Assembly: GCF_005217615.1 (NCBI RefSeq)
Contig: NZ_SZNK01000001.1
Location: 2,251,501-2,315,500, forward strand
DNA from: Brevibacillus antibioticus
Lineage (GTDB): Bacteria > Bacillota > Bacilli > Brevibacillales > Brevibacillaceae
Direction of reading: 5' to 3'
DNA: 64,000 nt
Shown here: positions 8,798 through 16,807 of the stretch, piece by piece
How the letters are laid out: the number at the start of each line of letters is the position of its first letter
How positions within the stretch are numbered: position 1 is the first letter of the stretch
The notes under the pieces: model-generated
Seen by the model: the letters and a program-made list of their open reading frames with translations, nothing else
Database searches by the model: none
What the model was told of the DNA's origin: nothing
Translations under genes and position numbers: made by a program

Positions 8798-9871
8798 TCA
8801 TTTTTTCGACACACGCAAATAGAGTTCTTCTAGCCTCATCCGTTGCTTATGGATATCGTGGTTTTTTTCTACTTTCAGTCGAGCCTCCGTCGTGATCTGT
8901 GCCCACTCGTGACTTTCTGTTAGTACACGGTTTATCATTTTCCCGAGCGTAGTCGGTGATTTCTCCGGAACCAGATATCCGGTTACTTTGTTTTCCACCA
9001 GCTCCGGAATCCCCGCGTGATAAGTGGAAATGACAGGGCGTCCGCTGGCCATCGCTTCCATGATCACATTGGGAATCCCCTCTTGGTTGCCATTTCTCGC
9101 TGTCTTGCATGCGATGATGAACAAATGGCACTTGGCCAGTTCGCGCTGGACTTCACGATGTGGCAAAGCTCCTTTGAGCACGACTTGTGTGCCTAGCCTG
9201 TTTTTCTTAATCAGTCGTTTGAGCTTCTTTTTTTCTTCTCCATCACCGACGATGATTAGCTTCGCCTTGGGATATTTTTTATGCACGTGGGTAAACGCCT
9301 TAATTAGCGTATCCATCCCCTTTTTTTCAGTCAGTCTCCCTACGCTTAGCAATCGGTACTCCCCATTTACTACGGGCTGTGGCGGCAGCATGGGAAATTT
9401 GCGCAAATCAATTCCTGAGCGGATAAGCGTAATTTTGGATGGGGGGCAGCCGAGATGAATCAATCGCTTTCTCATGTGATTGCTGACGACTGTAAACGCA
9501 TGGCCCTTTCGAAAGAGACGCGTAAGGGACCGTCTGTACACTGGATTTTCTTTGACGCGCTTGGTCGCATCAAAGCCGTGAAAGGAAGTGATTAGGGGGA
9601 GCTTGCTTTTTTGTGCATAAGGAAGTAATTCTAATCCGGCAGGACCAAAACGGGCATGCAGGCATTTCATTTTTTTTCGTCGCAGCCAAGTGGAGAGGCC
9701 GGCCATATGCTTGCGCACATAGACCGGCGAGTAAGGAAATTGTTTTCTGTTAAAGGCTCGCTGGCGGGTCAACACCACGGGTTTGACCACTTGATGTCCA
9801 AGCAATTGCTCGTAAATAAATGTTTCACTCTTAGGAAGAAACTTTCTGCGATAAACGAGGACCCGATGCAT
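8798..9871 (-). CDS. Glycosyltransferase family 4 protein
   Basis: A 357-residue GT-B fold retaining glycosyltransferase. The N-terminal acceptor half is basic. The C-terminal donor half begins near residue 165 (YRLLSVGRLTEKKG) and carries EGIPNVIMEAMASGRPVIST, the E-x7-E nucleotide-sugar site. There is no membrane segment, so it probably acts at the membrane surface. GGAGG lies eight bases before the ATG. It sits between an epimerase gene and ugd in the glycan cluster. Donor and acceptor sugars cannot be told from sequence. Confidence 0.88.
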   Translation of the reverse strand: MHRVLVYRRKFLPKSETFIYEQLLGHQVVKPVVLTRQRAFNRKQFPYSPVYVRKHMAGLSTWLRRKKMKCLHARFGPAGLELLPYAQKSKLPLITSFHGFDATKRVKENPVYRRSLTRLFRKGHAFTVVSNHMRKRLIHLGCPPSKITLIRSGIDLRKFPMLPPQPVVNGEYRLLSVGRLTEKKGMDTLIKAFTHVHKKYPKAKLIIVGDGEEKKKLKRLIKKNRLGTQVVLKGALPHREVQRELAKCHLFIIACKTARNGNQEGIPNVIMEAMASGRPVISTYHAGIPELVENKVTGYLVPEKSPTTLGKMINRVLTESHEWAQITTEARLKVEKNHDIHKQRMRLEELYLRVSKK

Positions 9872-9897
9872 GCAACTGGCCTCCTTTATAACGGGTG

Positions 9898-10848
9898 TTA
9901 CCCCTTCGATTGCGAACGAATCTCTGCTAATTGATGGCGAAGACCCTCTTCTAGCGTCACTTTTGGTTTGTATCCCAAGCGTTGTTGGGCAAATTGGATA
10001 TCCGCACAGGTTCGTAAGGAGTCACCTGCCGGGCCATTTTGATACGTAATGCGAGGGGTCTGATTCAGTAACGTGCCCATGATGGACAGCACATCGATGA
10101 GCTTGATTTCCCGATCTCCACCCACATTAAAAATGTCACCAGGAACAGCATGCTGTGCAGCGAGCAGATTCGCCTCTACCGCGTCTGTCACATACGTAAA
10201 GTCTCGTGATTGCTGGCCATCTCCATAGATGATGACCTGCTCTCCTTTCATCATTTGACGAAAGAATCGATGAAAAGCCATATCGGGACGCTGTCTGGGA
10301 CCGTATACCGTAAAGTAGCGCAGCATGGAAACAGGGAGTCCATAAGCTTTTACATACACCGAGCAGATTTGCTCCATCGCTTCCTTGGTCACACCATAAG
10401 GGGAAACTGGGTGAAGAGGCGCATTTTCATTGGTTACTGTCCCTTGCATCGTTCCGTAAACCGAGGAAGAGGACGAGACCACGATGACAGGTGGCTTCGG
10501 TCTTTGCAAGCAAGCCTCCAGCAATTCTTGTGTAGCCAAAATATTATGGCTAACATAGTCAGCAAAGGACTTTCCCCAGCTGTTTCTCACGCCCGGCAAG
10601 GCAGCGAGATGGAAAACAACATCGACGTTCTCGAGCCAAATGTCCCAACGCCCCGTCTGAAGCGTTGTTGAGTGGAAGGTGAAGGCAGGGTGCTTTCCTA
10701 TTTCGGCCAGATTACGCAGTTTCGCAGCAACATCGTAGTTATCGATAAACCCGTCTATCCCGATGACTGTCACGCCATCGTTTAACAAGCGCTGCGTCAA
10801 ATGAGACCCAATAAAACCTGCACAGCCGGTGACAAGAGCTTTCTTCAT
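9898..10848 (-). CDS. NAD-dependent sugar-nucleotide epimerase/dehydratase
   Basis: A 316-residue extended-type SDR. It has the cofactor motif GCAGFIGSHL at the N-terminus, the SSSSSVYG segment, and the catalytic YGVTK (YxxxK, about residues 151-155), followed by MLRYFTVYGPRQRPDMA, typical of UDP-glucose/UDP-glucuronate 4-epimerases. It likely makes UDP-galacturonate or UDP-galactose type donors for the neighbouring glycosyltransferases; together with Ugd it could give UDP-galacturonate. Its ATG overlaps the stop of the upstream GT2 gene (ATGA), indicating translational coupling. Confidence 0.88.
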   Translation of the reverse strand: MKKALVTGCAGFIGSHLTQRLLNDGVTVIGIDGFIDNYDVAAKLRNLAEIGKHPAFTFHSTTLQTGRWDIWLENVDVVFHLAALPGVRNSWGKSFADYVSHNILATQELLEACLQRPKPPVIVVSSSSSVYGTMQGTVTNENAPLHPVSPYGVTKEAMEQICSVYVKAYGLPVSMLRYFTVYGPRQRPDMAFHRFFRQMMKGEQVIIYGDGQQSRDFTYVTDAVEANLLAAQHAVPGDIFNVGGDREIKLIDVLSIMGTLLNQTPRITYQNGPAGDSLRTCADIQFAQQRLGYKPKVTLEEGLRHQLAEIRSQSKG

Positions 10849-11648
10849 CGCCTCCGACGCCTCACTTTCTTGAGCCTTCTAATGACTAAATAACCGTTCT
10901 TGTAACCATAGATGGCCTTGTACTTCTTGCCCCACCTATTCAGATAATATTTGAATGTTTTTTTTCTTAAATAATTTCGGCGGAACTTCATCTTGCAATC
11001 CGTGAGCTGGCCTTTATGCTTCGTCCGGTTGTAAAGGATTTGGTTGATGTATCTCACCCGATACTTCTCAATTAATCGCAAAATGATTCGCCGATCCTCC
11101 ATAATCCTTCCCTCGTATCGATCCGAGGTATCCCAACCACCCACTTGATGCAGGGCTTCTACGCGATAGCAACGTGGAGAAACCATCCAGCGATTGTACT
11201 TTAGAAACTGGTATTTGTTATGAAATGTCTTGTGCTTCACCTTTATCGACTTGATATACTTTCCGCGCCTAACTTTCCAAATGTTCATGTTGCCATAGAA
11301 CAGAGCTGTGCTTTTCTTGCTTTTGTGAATGTACTTTTTGAGTACGGCCAGCGTTCGTTTCGGTAACCAGTCATCGGAGTCGAGTTGTACAAGATAAGGG
11401 GTATCCACCATGGACAATGCCTGATTCATGACTTTTCCGATTCCAGAATTTTGTTCCATTCGATGATACATAATGTTTGGGTGGTACAAATATTTTTCAA
11501 TTTTACTTTTGGAGTGATCGGTGGACGCATCGTCAATGATCAACAGCTTCCAATCTTTTGAGGTTTGATTCAAGACACTATTGATGGCTCTGCGAATAAA
11601 CTTGGCGCGATTGTATGTCGGAATAACTACAGTAAAGGTCGGATTCAT
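10845..11648 (-). CDS. Glycosyltransferase family 2 protein
   Basis: A 267-residue GT-A fold inverting glycosyltransferase. The N-terminus VVIPTYNRAKFIRRAINSVL and the metal-binding DSDDW near residue 88 are diagnostic. The C-terminal third is strongly basic (many Lys, Arg and Tyr). The start is the ATG at 11648, which overlaps the upstream stop (ATGA) and follows GAGGGAGG. Its own stop overlaps the epimerase start in the same way, so three genes in a row are translationally coupled. Confidence 0.88.
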   Translation of the reverse strand: MNPTFTVVIPTYNRAKFIRRAINSVLNQTSKDWKLLIIDDASTDHSKSKIEKYLYHPNIMYHRMEQNSGIGKVMNQALSMVDTPYLVQLDSDDWLPKRTLAVLKKYIHKSKKSTALFYGNMNIWKVRRGKYIKSIKVKHKTFHNKYQFLKYNRWMVSPRCYRVEALHQVGGWDTSDRYEGRIMEDRRIILRLIEKYRVRYINQILYNRTKHKGQLTDCKMKFRRNYLRKKTFKYYLNRWGKKYKAIYGYKNGYLVIRRLKKVRRRRR

Positions 11649-12691
11649 ACGTCCTCCCTCTTGACAGCCGGAATGCAAATGGACGATTTGTCGCTAACAA
11701 TGAAGACTCCCGTACTGTTAGAAGATTGACCTGTCATCATCGAAGAGCGGCCGAAAACGCTGTTTGTAATCTTCCAAGCAATGTCTTGCAGTGAGCTGTT
11801 TTCCAACAAAATACTATTTTCGAGATACGAGCAATTTCTCAAGCTTACGCCATTTTGGATCGAGACGTACGGTCCGATTTGGCAATTTTCAATCACACAA
11901 TCATCACCGATTCGTACGGGACCCGTAATCTTCGAATTTTTCACAACCGTTCCCTTGCCAATTTGATGTTGATTGCCTAGCTCCCTCGTAAGCATCCACT
12001 GGTTGGCCTCCAGCCAGCGATCGATGGTTCCCACATCCGAATATTTCCCGGTGGTGACGGAGTGAGCCAATTTGAATCCGTGATTAATCATCGATTGAAT
12101 CGCATCCGTTATTTCTAGTTCGCCTCGGGGAGATGGCTCCAGGGTAGCAATCGCCTCAAAAATAGGTGACGTAAACAGGTATGCGCCAATCACTGCCAGG
12201 TTGCTCTTTGGCTGACGTGGCTTCTCCTCTACAGAGATTAGTCGTCCTTTTTGTACTTCTGCGATCCCATAATCCTGTGGTCTCTCCACTTTACTTAGCA
12301 TCACGACACCGTCAGATTTTCCCTTCGTAAACGCTTTTGTAAGCCCGTGAAGCGAATCCATCAATAAATTATCACCTAGTAGCAAGATAAACGGTTCGTC
12401 TTGCAAAAACGGACGCGCTAGCTGGACAGCATGGGCAATTCCCAGTCGAACCTCCTGCCTGATAAATGTAATGGTAGCCCCGAATTGACTACCATCGCCC
12501 ACCATGGGAGGAATCTGTGATTGAGAAGGATGTATCACGATGCCAATGTCCTGAATGCCCACTTCACGCAGTTTGCGAATGCAATAGTGTAAGACCGGAT
12601 GATTGGCCACAGGGAGGAGGGTTTTCGGTTGCGAATAGGAAAAGGGGTGCAGTCGCGACCCACGTCCAGCACACAAGATTAACCCTTTCAC
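11645..12691 (-). CDS. Sugar-1-phosphate nucleotidyltransferase
   Basis: A 348-residue enzyme that activates a sugar phosphate with NTP. It shows LCAGRGSRLHPF near the N-terminus, the catalytic Lys in QPKTLLPVAN, and LLGDNLLMD (about residues 100-108), then a C-terminal left-handed beta-helix tail of hexapeptides (about residues 250-330), as in RmlA-long and GlmU-like proteins. The start is the GTG at 12691 with GGGGAG eight bases upstream; the open frame continues 34 codons further upstream without a ribosome site. It probably supplies UDP- or dTDP-glucose for the epimerase and Ugd of the cluster. The base preference is not certain. Confidence 0.87.
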   Translation of the reverse strand: MKGLILCAGRGSRLHPFSYSQPKTLLPVANHPVLHYCIRKLREVGIQDIGIVIHPSQSQIPPMVGDGSQFGATITFIRQEVRLGIAHAVQLARPFLQDEPFILLLGDNLLMDSLHGLTKAFTKGKSDGVVMLSKVERPQDYGIAEVQKGRLISVEEKPRQPKSNLAVIGAYLFTSPIFEAIATLEPSPRGELEITDAIQSMINHGFKLAHSVTTGKYSDVGTIDRWLEANQWMLTRELGNQHQIGKGTVVKNSKITGPVRIGDDCVIENCQIGPYVSIQNGVSLRNCSYLENSILLENSSLQDIAWKITNSVFGRSSMMTGQSSNSTGVFIVSDKSSICIPAVKREDV

Positions 12692-12813
12692 AAGTATCAC
12701 TCCCCAGTTGTGCTCTGCGATACTTATAAGGTATGCGTATCTGGATAGCTGGACAGGGCAGACGTCCACATTGGCGCAAGAAAAGGCAACCACCTACATC
12801 AATTTCACTCGAA

Positions 12814-13986
12814 TTAACCTGTTTTTAAAAGCTGTTGTTTCTCTTCCCTTCGTGTTGGAACTGCTGTTTCAAATACGTTCAGATAGCCTTGCGCAGTTGC
12901 ATACCAAGAAAAAAACTTTGCTCGTTGCAGAGCCTGTTTGCCCATTTCATTCCGAACGGCTGGTGAACTCCACAACAGTTCCCAGACAGCAGGCAATCCT
13001 TTTTCCCAATCTTTTGGCGGGATGATAAAGCCACTTTTCTCGTGGGCAACGACTTCACGAATGCCGCCACGGGGAGTGGAAATGACAGGCTTTCCGGAAG
13101 CCATTGCTTCTAAATTGACACGGCAAAACGCTTCTTTCCAAACGGACGGTGTCGCTACGACATCCCCGATTTGGTAGTAAAGCGGCATTTTTGCGGATGG
13201 TACGAAATTGACGAAACGCACCTTTTCCCCCAAGGGCTTCGCAAGACGCTTGAGCTCGCGAACATACGGATTCAGGCGATTGCTGCCGTATCCGGTACCG
13301 CCCACAATGACGAGTCTGGCTTTTGGATCTTGTTTGCTCACCTGGCGAAAGGCTTTGATCAGCACATGCACCCCTTTTCCGCGCATGAGTCTACCGGCAT
13401 AAAACAAGACGCGATCATCTTGCTTCAACCCGAGGTCTTGACGCATTTTTTTAATCGCTATCTTTGCAACCTGATAAGGCGTGACATCGACTCCGAGGTG
13501 AACCGCATGAATTTTATTTGCCGGAATCTTGCACGTCCGAATAAAATGTTGGCGCAAAAATTCACTATTGGTAATAAAGCCTGCTGCCAGTCGAACGGCA
13601 CGACGCATATTTTCCTTGCTGATGATCGGCTGTGACCCGTACACGTGAGAGTGCATATTCACAAAGACTGGGAGCTTGGGAAAATGGCGTTTTAATGTGA
13701 GAACATAGATCGGTCTGTTTTCCACAAGAATGACATCTGGCTTGTTCTTCTTGATATGGTTAATAATCCGGCGCAAATATGGCTTTGGCCCTTGATACGG
13801 TACACGAATGAACTGCCGGTTTTCTTCCACGGATGAGGTTGGATAGGTCGCACATTGACGAGTGTAGATCGTTACGTTATGCATGGGCTCGATCATCTTT
13901 GTGACCTCGTCAATATCGTGTTCGACCGAGCTTCCTTTGACCGGTGGCACTGAAAAGGGGCCCGGACTAATAATTGCGATGTTCAT
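12814..13986 (-). CDS. Glycosyltransferase family 4 protein
   Basis: A 390-residue GT-B glycosyltransferase. The N-terminus (IAIISPGPFSVPPVKGSSVE) is typical of GT4 enzymes, the donor domain starts near residue 195 (RVLFYAGRLMRGKGV), and the E-x7-E region is EAFCRVNLEAMASGKPVIST. Its first 20 bases overlap the end of the upstream small gene, so the two are co-expressed. A spore-coat GT4 enzyme (YtcC) exists in a comparable B. subtilis cluster, which is the closest functional analogy; substrate unknown. Confidence 0.88.
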   Translation of the reverse strand: MNIAIISPGPFSVPPVKGSSVEHDIDEVTKMIEPMHNVTIYTRQCATYPTSSVEENRQFIRVPYQGPKPYLRRIINHIKKNKPDVILVENRPIYVLTLKRHFPKLPVFVNMHSHVYGSQPIISKENMRRAVRLAAGFITNSEFLRQHFIRTCKIPANKIHAVHLGVDVTPYQVAKIAIKKMRQDLGLKQDDRVLFYAGRLMRGKGVHVLIKAFRQVSKQDPKARLVIVGGTGYGSNRLNPYVRELKRLAKPLGEKVRFVNFVPSAKMPLYYQIGDVVATPSVWKEAFCRVNLEAMASGKPVISTPRGGIREVVAHEKSGFIIPPKDWEKGLPAVWELLWSSPAVRNEMGKQALQRAKFFSWYATAQGYLNVFETAVPTRREEKQQLLKTG

Positions 13987-14389
13987 TTCGCTCGATCTCC
14001 CACTCCTTTTTCAGTGAAAGAACTACTTGATACAAGTACTGCAATTGTTTTGTATGGTTTTCTTCAAGCTTCTCCCATCTTTCTTCCCACGAAGCTAGTG
14101 CCTCTTTCAGTTCCATCACTTCTTGCTCAAGCTTGTGAACCTGTTCCACGACTGCTTCGTCTGTCTCTCTCATAATAATTTCAAAGGTAGGCTCTAAGAC
14201 CAGTTCCTTTGGTTGCTCTGCTGTTGTATTTACGACCAACTCCTGGACGTTTTCCGTTGCTTCCTCTTCCTGTTTTTCATTGGCTTTAACGATTGAAATA
14301 CGCTGAACTGCCTCATCTACGACATAACTTCCTGAAAACACACCCGGTGTCACCCAATGAGACAGATCCCATTTTTTCCGTTTTTCCAC
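13967..14389 (-). CDS. Small acidic coiled-coil protein, first gene of the glycan cluster
   Basis: A 140-residue protein I do not recognise. The N-terminus (MEKRKKWDLSHWVTPGVF) is basic and aromatic. The middle is low complexity and rich in Glu, Val and Thr. Residues about 85-135 are predicted to form a coiled coil (EQVHKLEQEVMELKEALASW and following heptads). It has no signal peptide or membrane segment. Translation starts at GTG with GGAGG nine bases upstream. It is the first gene after a sigma-K-like promoter and overlaps the GT4 gene by 20 bases. A structural or scaffolding spore-coat protein, comparable in position to small coat proteins encoded with the ytc genes of B. subtilis, is a guess from context. 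Confidence 0.75.
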   Translation of the reverse strand: MEKRKKWDLSHWVTPGVFSGSYVVDEAVQRISIVKANEKQEEEATENVQELVVNTTAEQPKELVLEPTFEIIMRETDEAVVEQVHKLEQEVMELKEALASWEERWEKLEENHTKQLQYLYQVVLSLKKEWEIERNEHRNY

Positions 14390-14423
14390 AAGTCATCGCC
14401 TCCTGAAGCTTACATCTACGTAA

Positions 14424-14451
14424 TATGTTATGACAGACAAGGAAAATAGGT
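14424..14451 (-). promoter_or_regulatory. Candidate sigma-K promoter of the glycan cluster
   Basis: On the minus strand CATAACATA (14424-14432) is a full match to the sigma-K -10 consensus CATANNNTA. ACC lies 16 bases upstream (14449-14451), matching the AC core of the -35. Transcription would begin near 14416, about 27 bases before the GTG. No SigA-like promoter was seen between the dnaD terminator and this gene. It suggests late mother-cell expression of the seven genes. Confidence 0.6.
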
Positions 14452-14468
14452 ACGTGTACGGTGACATA

Positions 14469-14505
14469 GAAAAAACCGCTTGATTTGGATGAAATCAAAG
14501 CGGTT
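14469..14505 (-). terminator. Terminator of asnS-dnaD
   Basis: An imperfect 13-bp stem (about 14474-14486 with 14492-14505, one bulge) overlapping the dnaD stop, followed on the minus strand by a T-run at 14470-14475. Confidence 0.8.
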
Positions 14506-15178
14506 GCCCGTGGTCTTTCATATTTGCTTGTCTGCGGAAGTTCAAGCTGTAAAGACGCGCTTGTTCTACAGTTGTTATCTGTTGCTTTTGCCATTCGAGC
14601 AAGATCCTGTCGATATAGCGGATGTGGAGCTTGCCGACGGTTGCAGCCTCACGCAAAGCGGTCAAAATCAACTCTTCCTGATAGCCGTCCTGTTCCGTCC
14701 ACATATGGATGTTCTCCAATTCAAACGGCGCTAGCGGTCGGCCAAATGCCTGCTCAAAACGAGCATAAATGGCAACAGGTTCGGCATCCAGAGAAACGGC
14801 CACTTCCATAAAAGGGTCCATGCTTCTCGGGTCTACTTGCTGCTCCCGCCAGGTCTGGTACAGCTTTTTGTACAGCGGGGTCAAGTTGTATTGCTCATGA
14901 CGCATGCCAGTTTGTGGATCAATAAACTCATCTATCGTAATCCAATCTTCTTTTAATAGCTTTTGAAGAGATTGAATTAATTTCCTGCTCGTCATGGACA
15001 TGCGTTCCTCAAGCTCAGTTAAGGTCGGGAATCGATTTCCTTCCTGCTGAAAGGATAATAGATGAATCAGTAGCATCATCTCGTCATCAGTCAATGACAT
15101 ACGCTTATACATTTTTAAAAGAAGGTTGGAGACGGATGTTGCACCTTCTTGCAACAATTGCAATATATGGGAGTCCAT
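14495..15178 (-). CDS. dnaD: DNA replication initiation protein DnaD
   Basis: A 227-residue protein that remodels DNA and helps load the helicase during replication initiation and restart in Firmicutes. The N-terminal winged-helix oligomerisation domain (about residues 1-115, with MSLTDDEMMLLIHLLSFQ) is followed by the DnaB_2/DnaD C-terminal domain (about 130-205, FGRPLAPFELENIHMW and YIDRILLEW). Length matches B. subtilis DnaD (232). It follows asnS as in B. subtilis; the nth gene expected after it is not here, its place being taken by the glycan cluster. Confidence 0.93.
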   Translation of the reverse strand: MDSHILQLLQEGATSVSNLLLKMYKRMSLTDDEMMLLIHLLSFQQEGNRFPTLTELEERMSMTSRKLIQSLQKLLKEDWITIDEFIDPQTGMRHEQYNLTPLYKKLYQTWREQQVDPRSMDPFMEVAVSLDAEPVAIYARFEQAFGRPLAPFELENIHMWTEQDGYQEELILTALREAATVGKLHIRYIDRILLEWQKQQITTVEQARLYSLNFRRQANMKDHGQPL

Positions 15179-15244
15179 AACGCATATTCACCTCTGGGTT
15201 GGAATAACAAGGGAGTGCGTAAAACGCGCTGTCTAACAATAGGA

Positions 15245-15274
15245 ACACCCTGCTGCCCTCTCGCAACAGGGTGT
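15245..15274 (-). other. Strong hairpin between asnS and dnaD
   Basis: A 12-bp stem with a single G-U pair and a six-base loop GAGAGG (minus strand). It lies 28 bases after the asnS stop and lacks a proper U-tract, so it is more likely a weak terminator, RNA-stability or processing element that sets the asnS to dnaD ratio. Confidence 0.5.
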
Positions 15275-15301
15275 AGATCGTTCATCGATAAAGGAACTCT
15301 C

Positions 15302-16591
15302 TTATGGATATAGACGATTCAGCATGCGTGGGAATGGAATGGTTTCACGCACGTGATCCAGACCGCAAATCCATGCAATGGTGCGCTCCAGACCCAAACC
15401 GAAGCCGGAGTGAGGAACCGTACCATATTTGCGCAGGTCCATATACCAGCGATAAGCCTCTTCCGAAAGCTCATGCTCAGCAAAACGTTTCTCCAAGAGT
15501 TCTGGATCATCAATCCGCTGGCTACCCCCGATGATTTCACCGTAGCCCTCCGGCGCGATCATATCCGCGCACAGAACTACTTCCGGACGTTCAGGGTGTG
15601 GCTTCATGTAGAAAGCCTTGATTTCAGTAGGATAATGGGTGATGAAAACAGGCTTGTCGAAGTGGTCCGCAATCATCGTCTCATCCGGTGCTCCGAAGTC
15701 GTCTCCCCATTTGATCTCGCTACCTTTTTCCTGCAAGAGTTTGATCGCATCATCATAAGAAATGCGAGGGAACGATCCCGTAACATTTTGCAGTTTTGTT
15801 GTATCACGCTCCAACGTTTTCAGTTCGCGCACACAGTTTTTCAATACGGATTGTACCACATGAGAAACAAACGCTTCTTGAATACGCAGATTTTCTTCGT
15901 GATCCACGAAAGTCATCTCCGGCTCGATCATCCAGAACTCAATCAAGTGACGACGTGTCTTGGATTTCTCGGCGCGGAAAGTTGGACCGAAAGAGTAAAC
16001 GCGACCTAACGCCATAGCGGCTGCTTCCATATAAAGCTGGCCGGACTGCGAGAGATACGCATCCTCATCAAAATATTTGGTATGGAACAGATTGGTGGTA
16101 CCTTCCGCAGAGGTCGGTGTCAAAATTGGTGGATCTACTTTTACGAACCCGTTCTCGTGGAAGAACTCATACATGGCGCGAATCACCTCGGAACGTACAG
16201 CCATGACTGCACGCTGACGTGGAGAACGCAGCCACAGGTGGCGATGGTCCATAAGGAAGTCAACACCGTGTTCCTTCAAGGAAATCGGATATTCCTGGGC
16301 AATCTGAATAATTTCCACACCGGTTACTGTCAGTTCGTAACCGCTTGGAGCACGGTCATCCGCACGAACTACACCAGTTATGTAAAGTGAGCTTTCCTGT
16401 GTGAGCTGCAATGCATTCTCCCACACTTCTTCCGCTACTTCTGCTTTTACTACTACACCTTGGATGAAGCCGGATCCGTCGCGGAGCTGCAAAAATTGAA
16501 TCTTGCCGCTGCTGCGTTTGTTGTATAACCAGCATCCTAGGCGTACTTCTTGTCCAACATGCTGCCCGATTCGGGCAATCGTCGTCAACAT
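15302..16591 (-). CDS. asnS: Asparagine--tRNA ligase
   Basis: A 429-residue class II aminoacyl-tRNA synthetase. It has the N-terminal OB-fold anticodon-binding domain (about residues 10-100), motif 2 with [21 protein letters not shown], and motif 3 [13 protein letters not shown] near the C-terminus. Length agrees with B. subtilis AsnS (430). The ATG at 16591 is preceded by GGAGGG at nine bases; in-frame codons further upstream have no ribosome site. A good SigA promoter lies 60-85 bases upstream. No T-box leader is present in the short leader. Confidence 0.95.
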   Translation of the reverse strand: MLTTIARIGQHVGQEVRLGCWLYNKRSSGKIQFLQLRDGSGFIQGVVVKAEVAEEVWENALQLTQESSLYITGVVRADDRAPSGYELTVTGVEIIQIAQEYPISLKEHGVDFLMDHRHLWLRSPRQRAVMAVRSEVIRAMYEFFHENGFVKVDPPILTPTSAEGTTNLFHTKYFDEDAYLSQSGQLYMEAAAMALGRVYSFGPTFRAEKSKTRRHLIEFWMIEPEMTFVDHEENLRIQEAFVSHVVQSVLKNCVRELKTLERDTTKLQNVTGSFPRISYDDAIKLLQEKGSEIKWGDDFGAPDETMIADHFDKPVFITHYPTEIKAFYMKPHPERPEVVLCADMIAPEGYGEIIGGSQRIDDPELLEKRFAEHELSEEAYRWYMDLRKYGTVPHSGFGLGLERTIAWICGLDHVRETIPFPRMLNRLYP

Positions 16592-16647
16592 TGAATGATT
16601 CCCTCCATTTACCATGCCACGCAAATACAGACTAAGTATACCAAACA

Positions 16648-16676
16648 ATTATACTATTGGGGGCCTGCAAATTCAA
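16648..16676 (-). promoter_or_regulatory. SigA-type promoter of asnS-dnaD
   Basis: On the minus strand TTGAAT (16671-16676), a 17-base spacer and a perfect TATAAT (16648-16653), 57 bases upstream of the asnS start. Confidence 0.75.
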
Positions 16677-16734
16677 TGAAAGTCTCCCTGTATAATGTTA
16701 ACCATAAAATAATTATGTAAACAAATTTGCATTT

Positions 16735-16763
16735 GGGAGACCTGATCTCAACATCGGCCTCCC
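16735..16763 (-). terminator. Possible terminator after the decapeptide-repeat gene
   Basis: An 8-bp stem with one G-U pair (16735-16742 with 16756-16763), 45 bases after the stop of the repeat gene. The following minus-strand sequence has no long T-run, so it is a weak candidate. Confidence 0.35.
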
Positions 16764-16807
16764 TGCTTCTGAATCATCCACTCGCCCCATTGCTGTTTCC
16801 TACCGAA

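Noticed and set aside
15302-16591. AspS or LysS instead of AsnS
   Set aside because: Length, motif 3 and position next to dnaD all fit AsnS; LysS and AspS are longer.
16592-16680. T-box leader for asnS
   Set aside because: The leader from the SigA promoter is only about 50 bases and has no T-box core.
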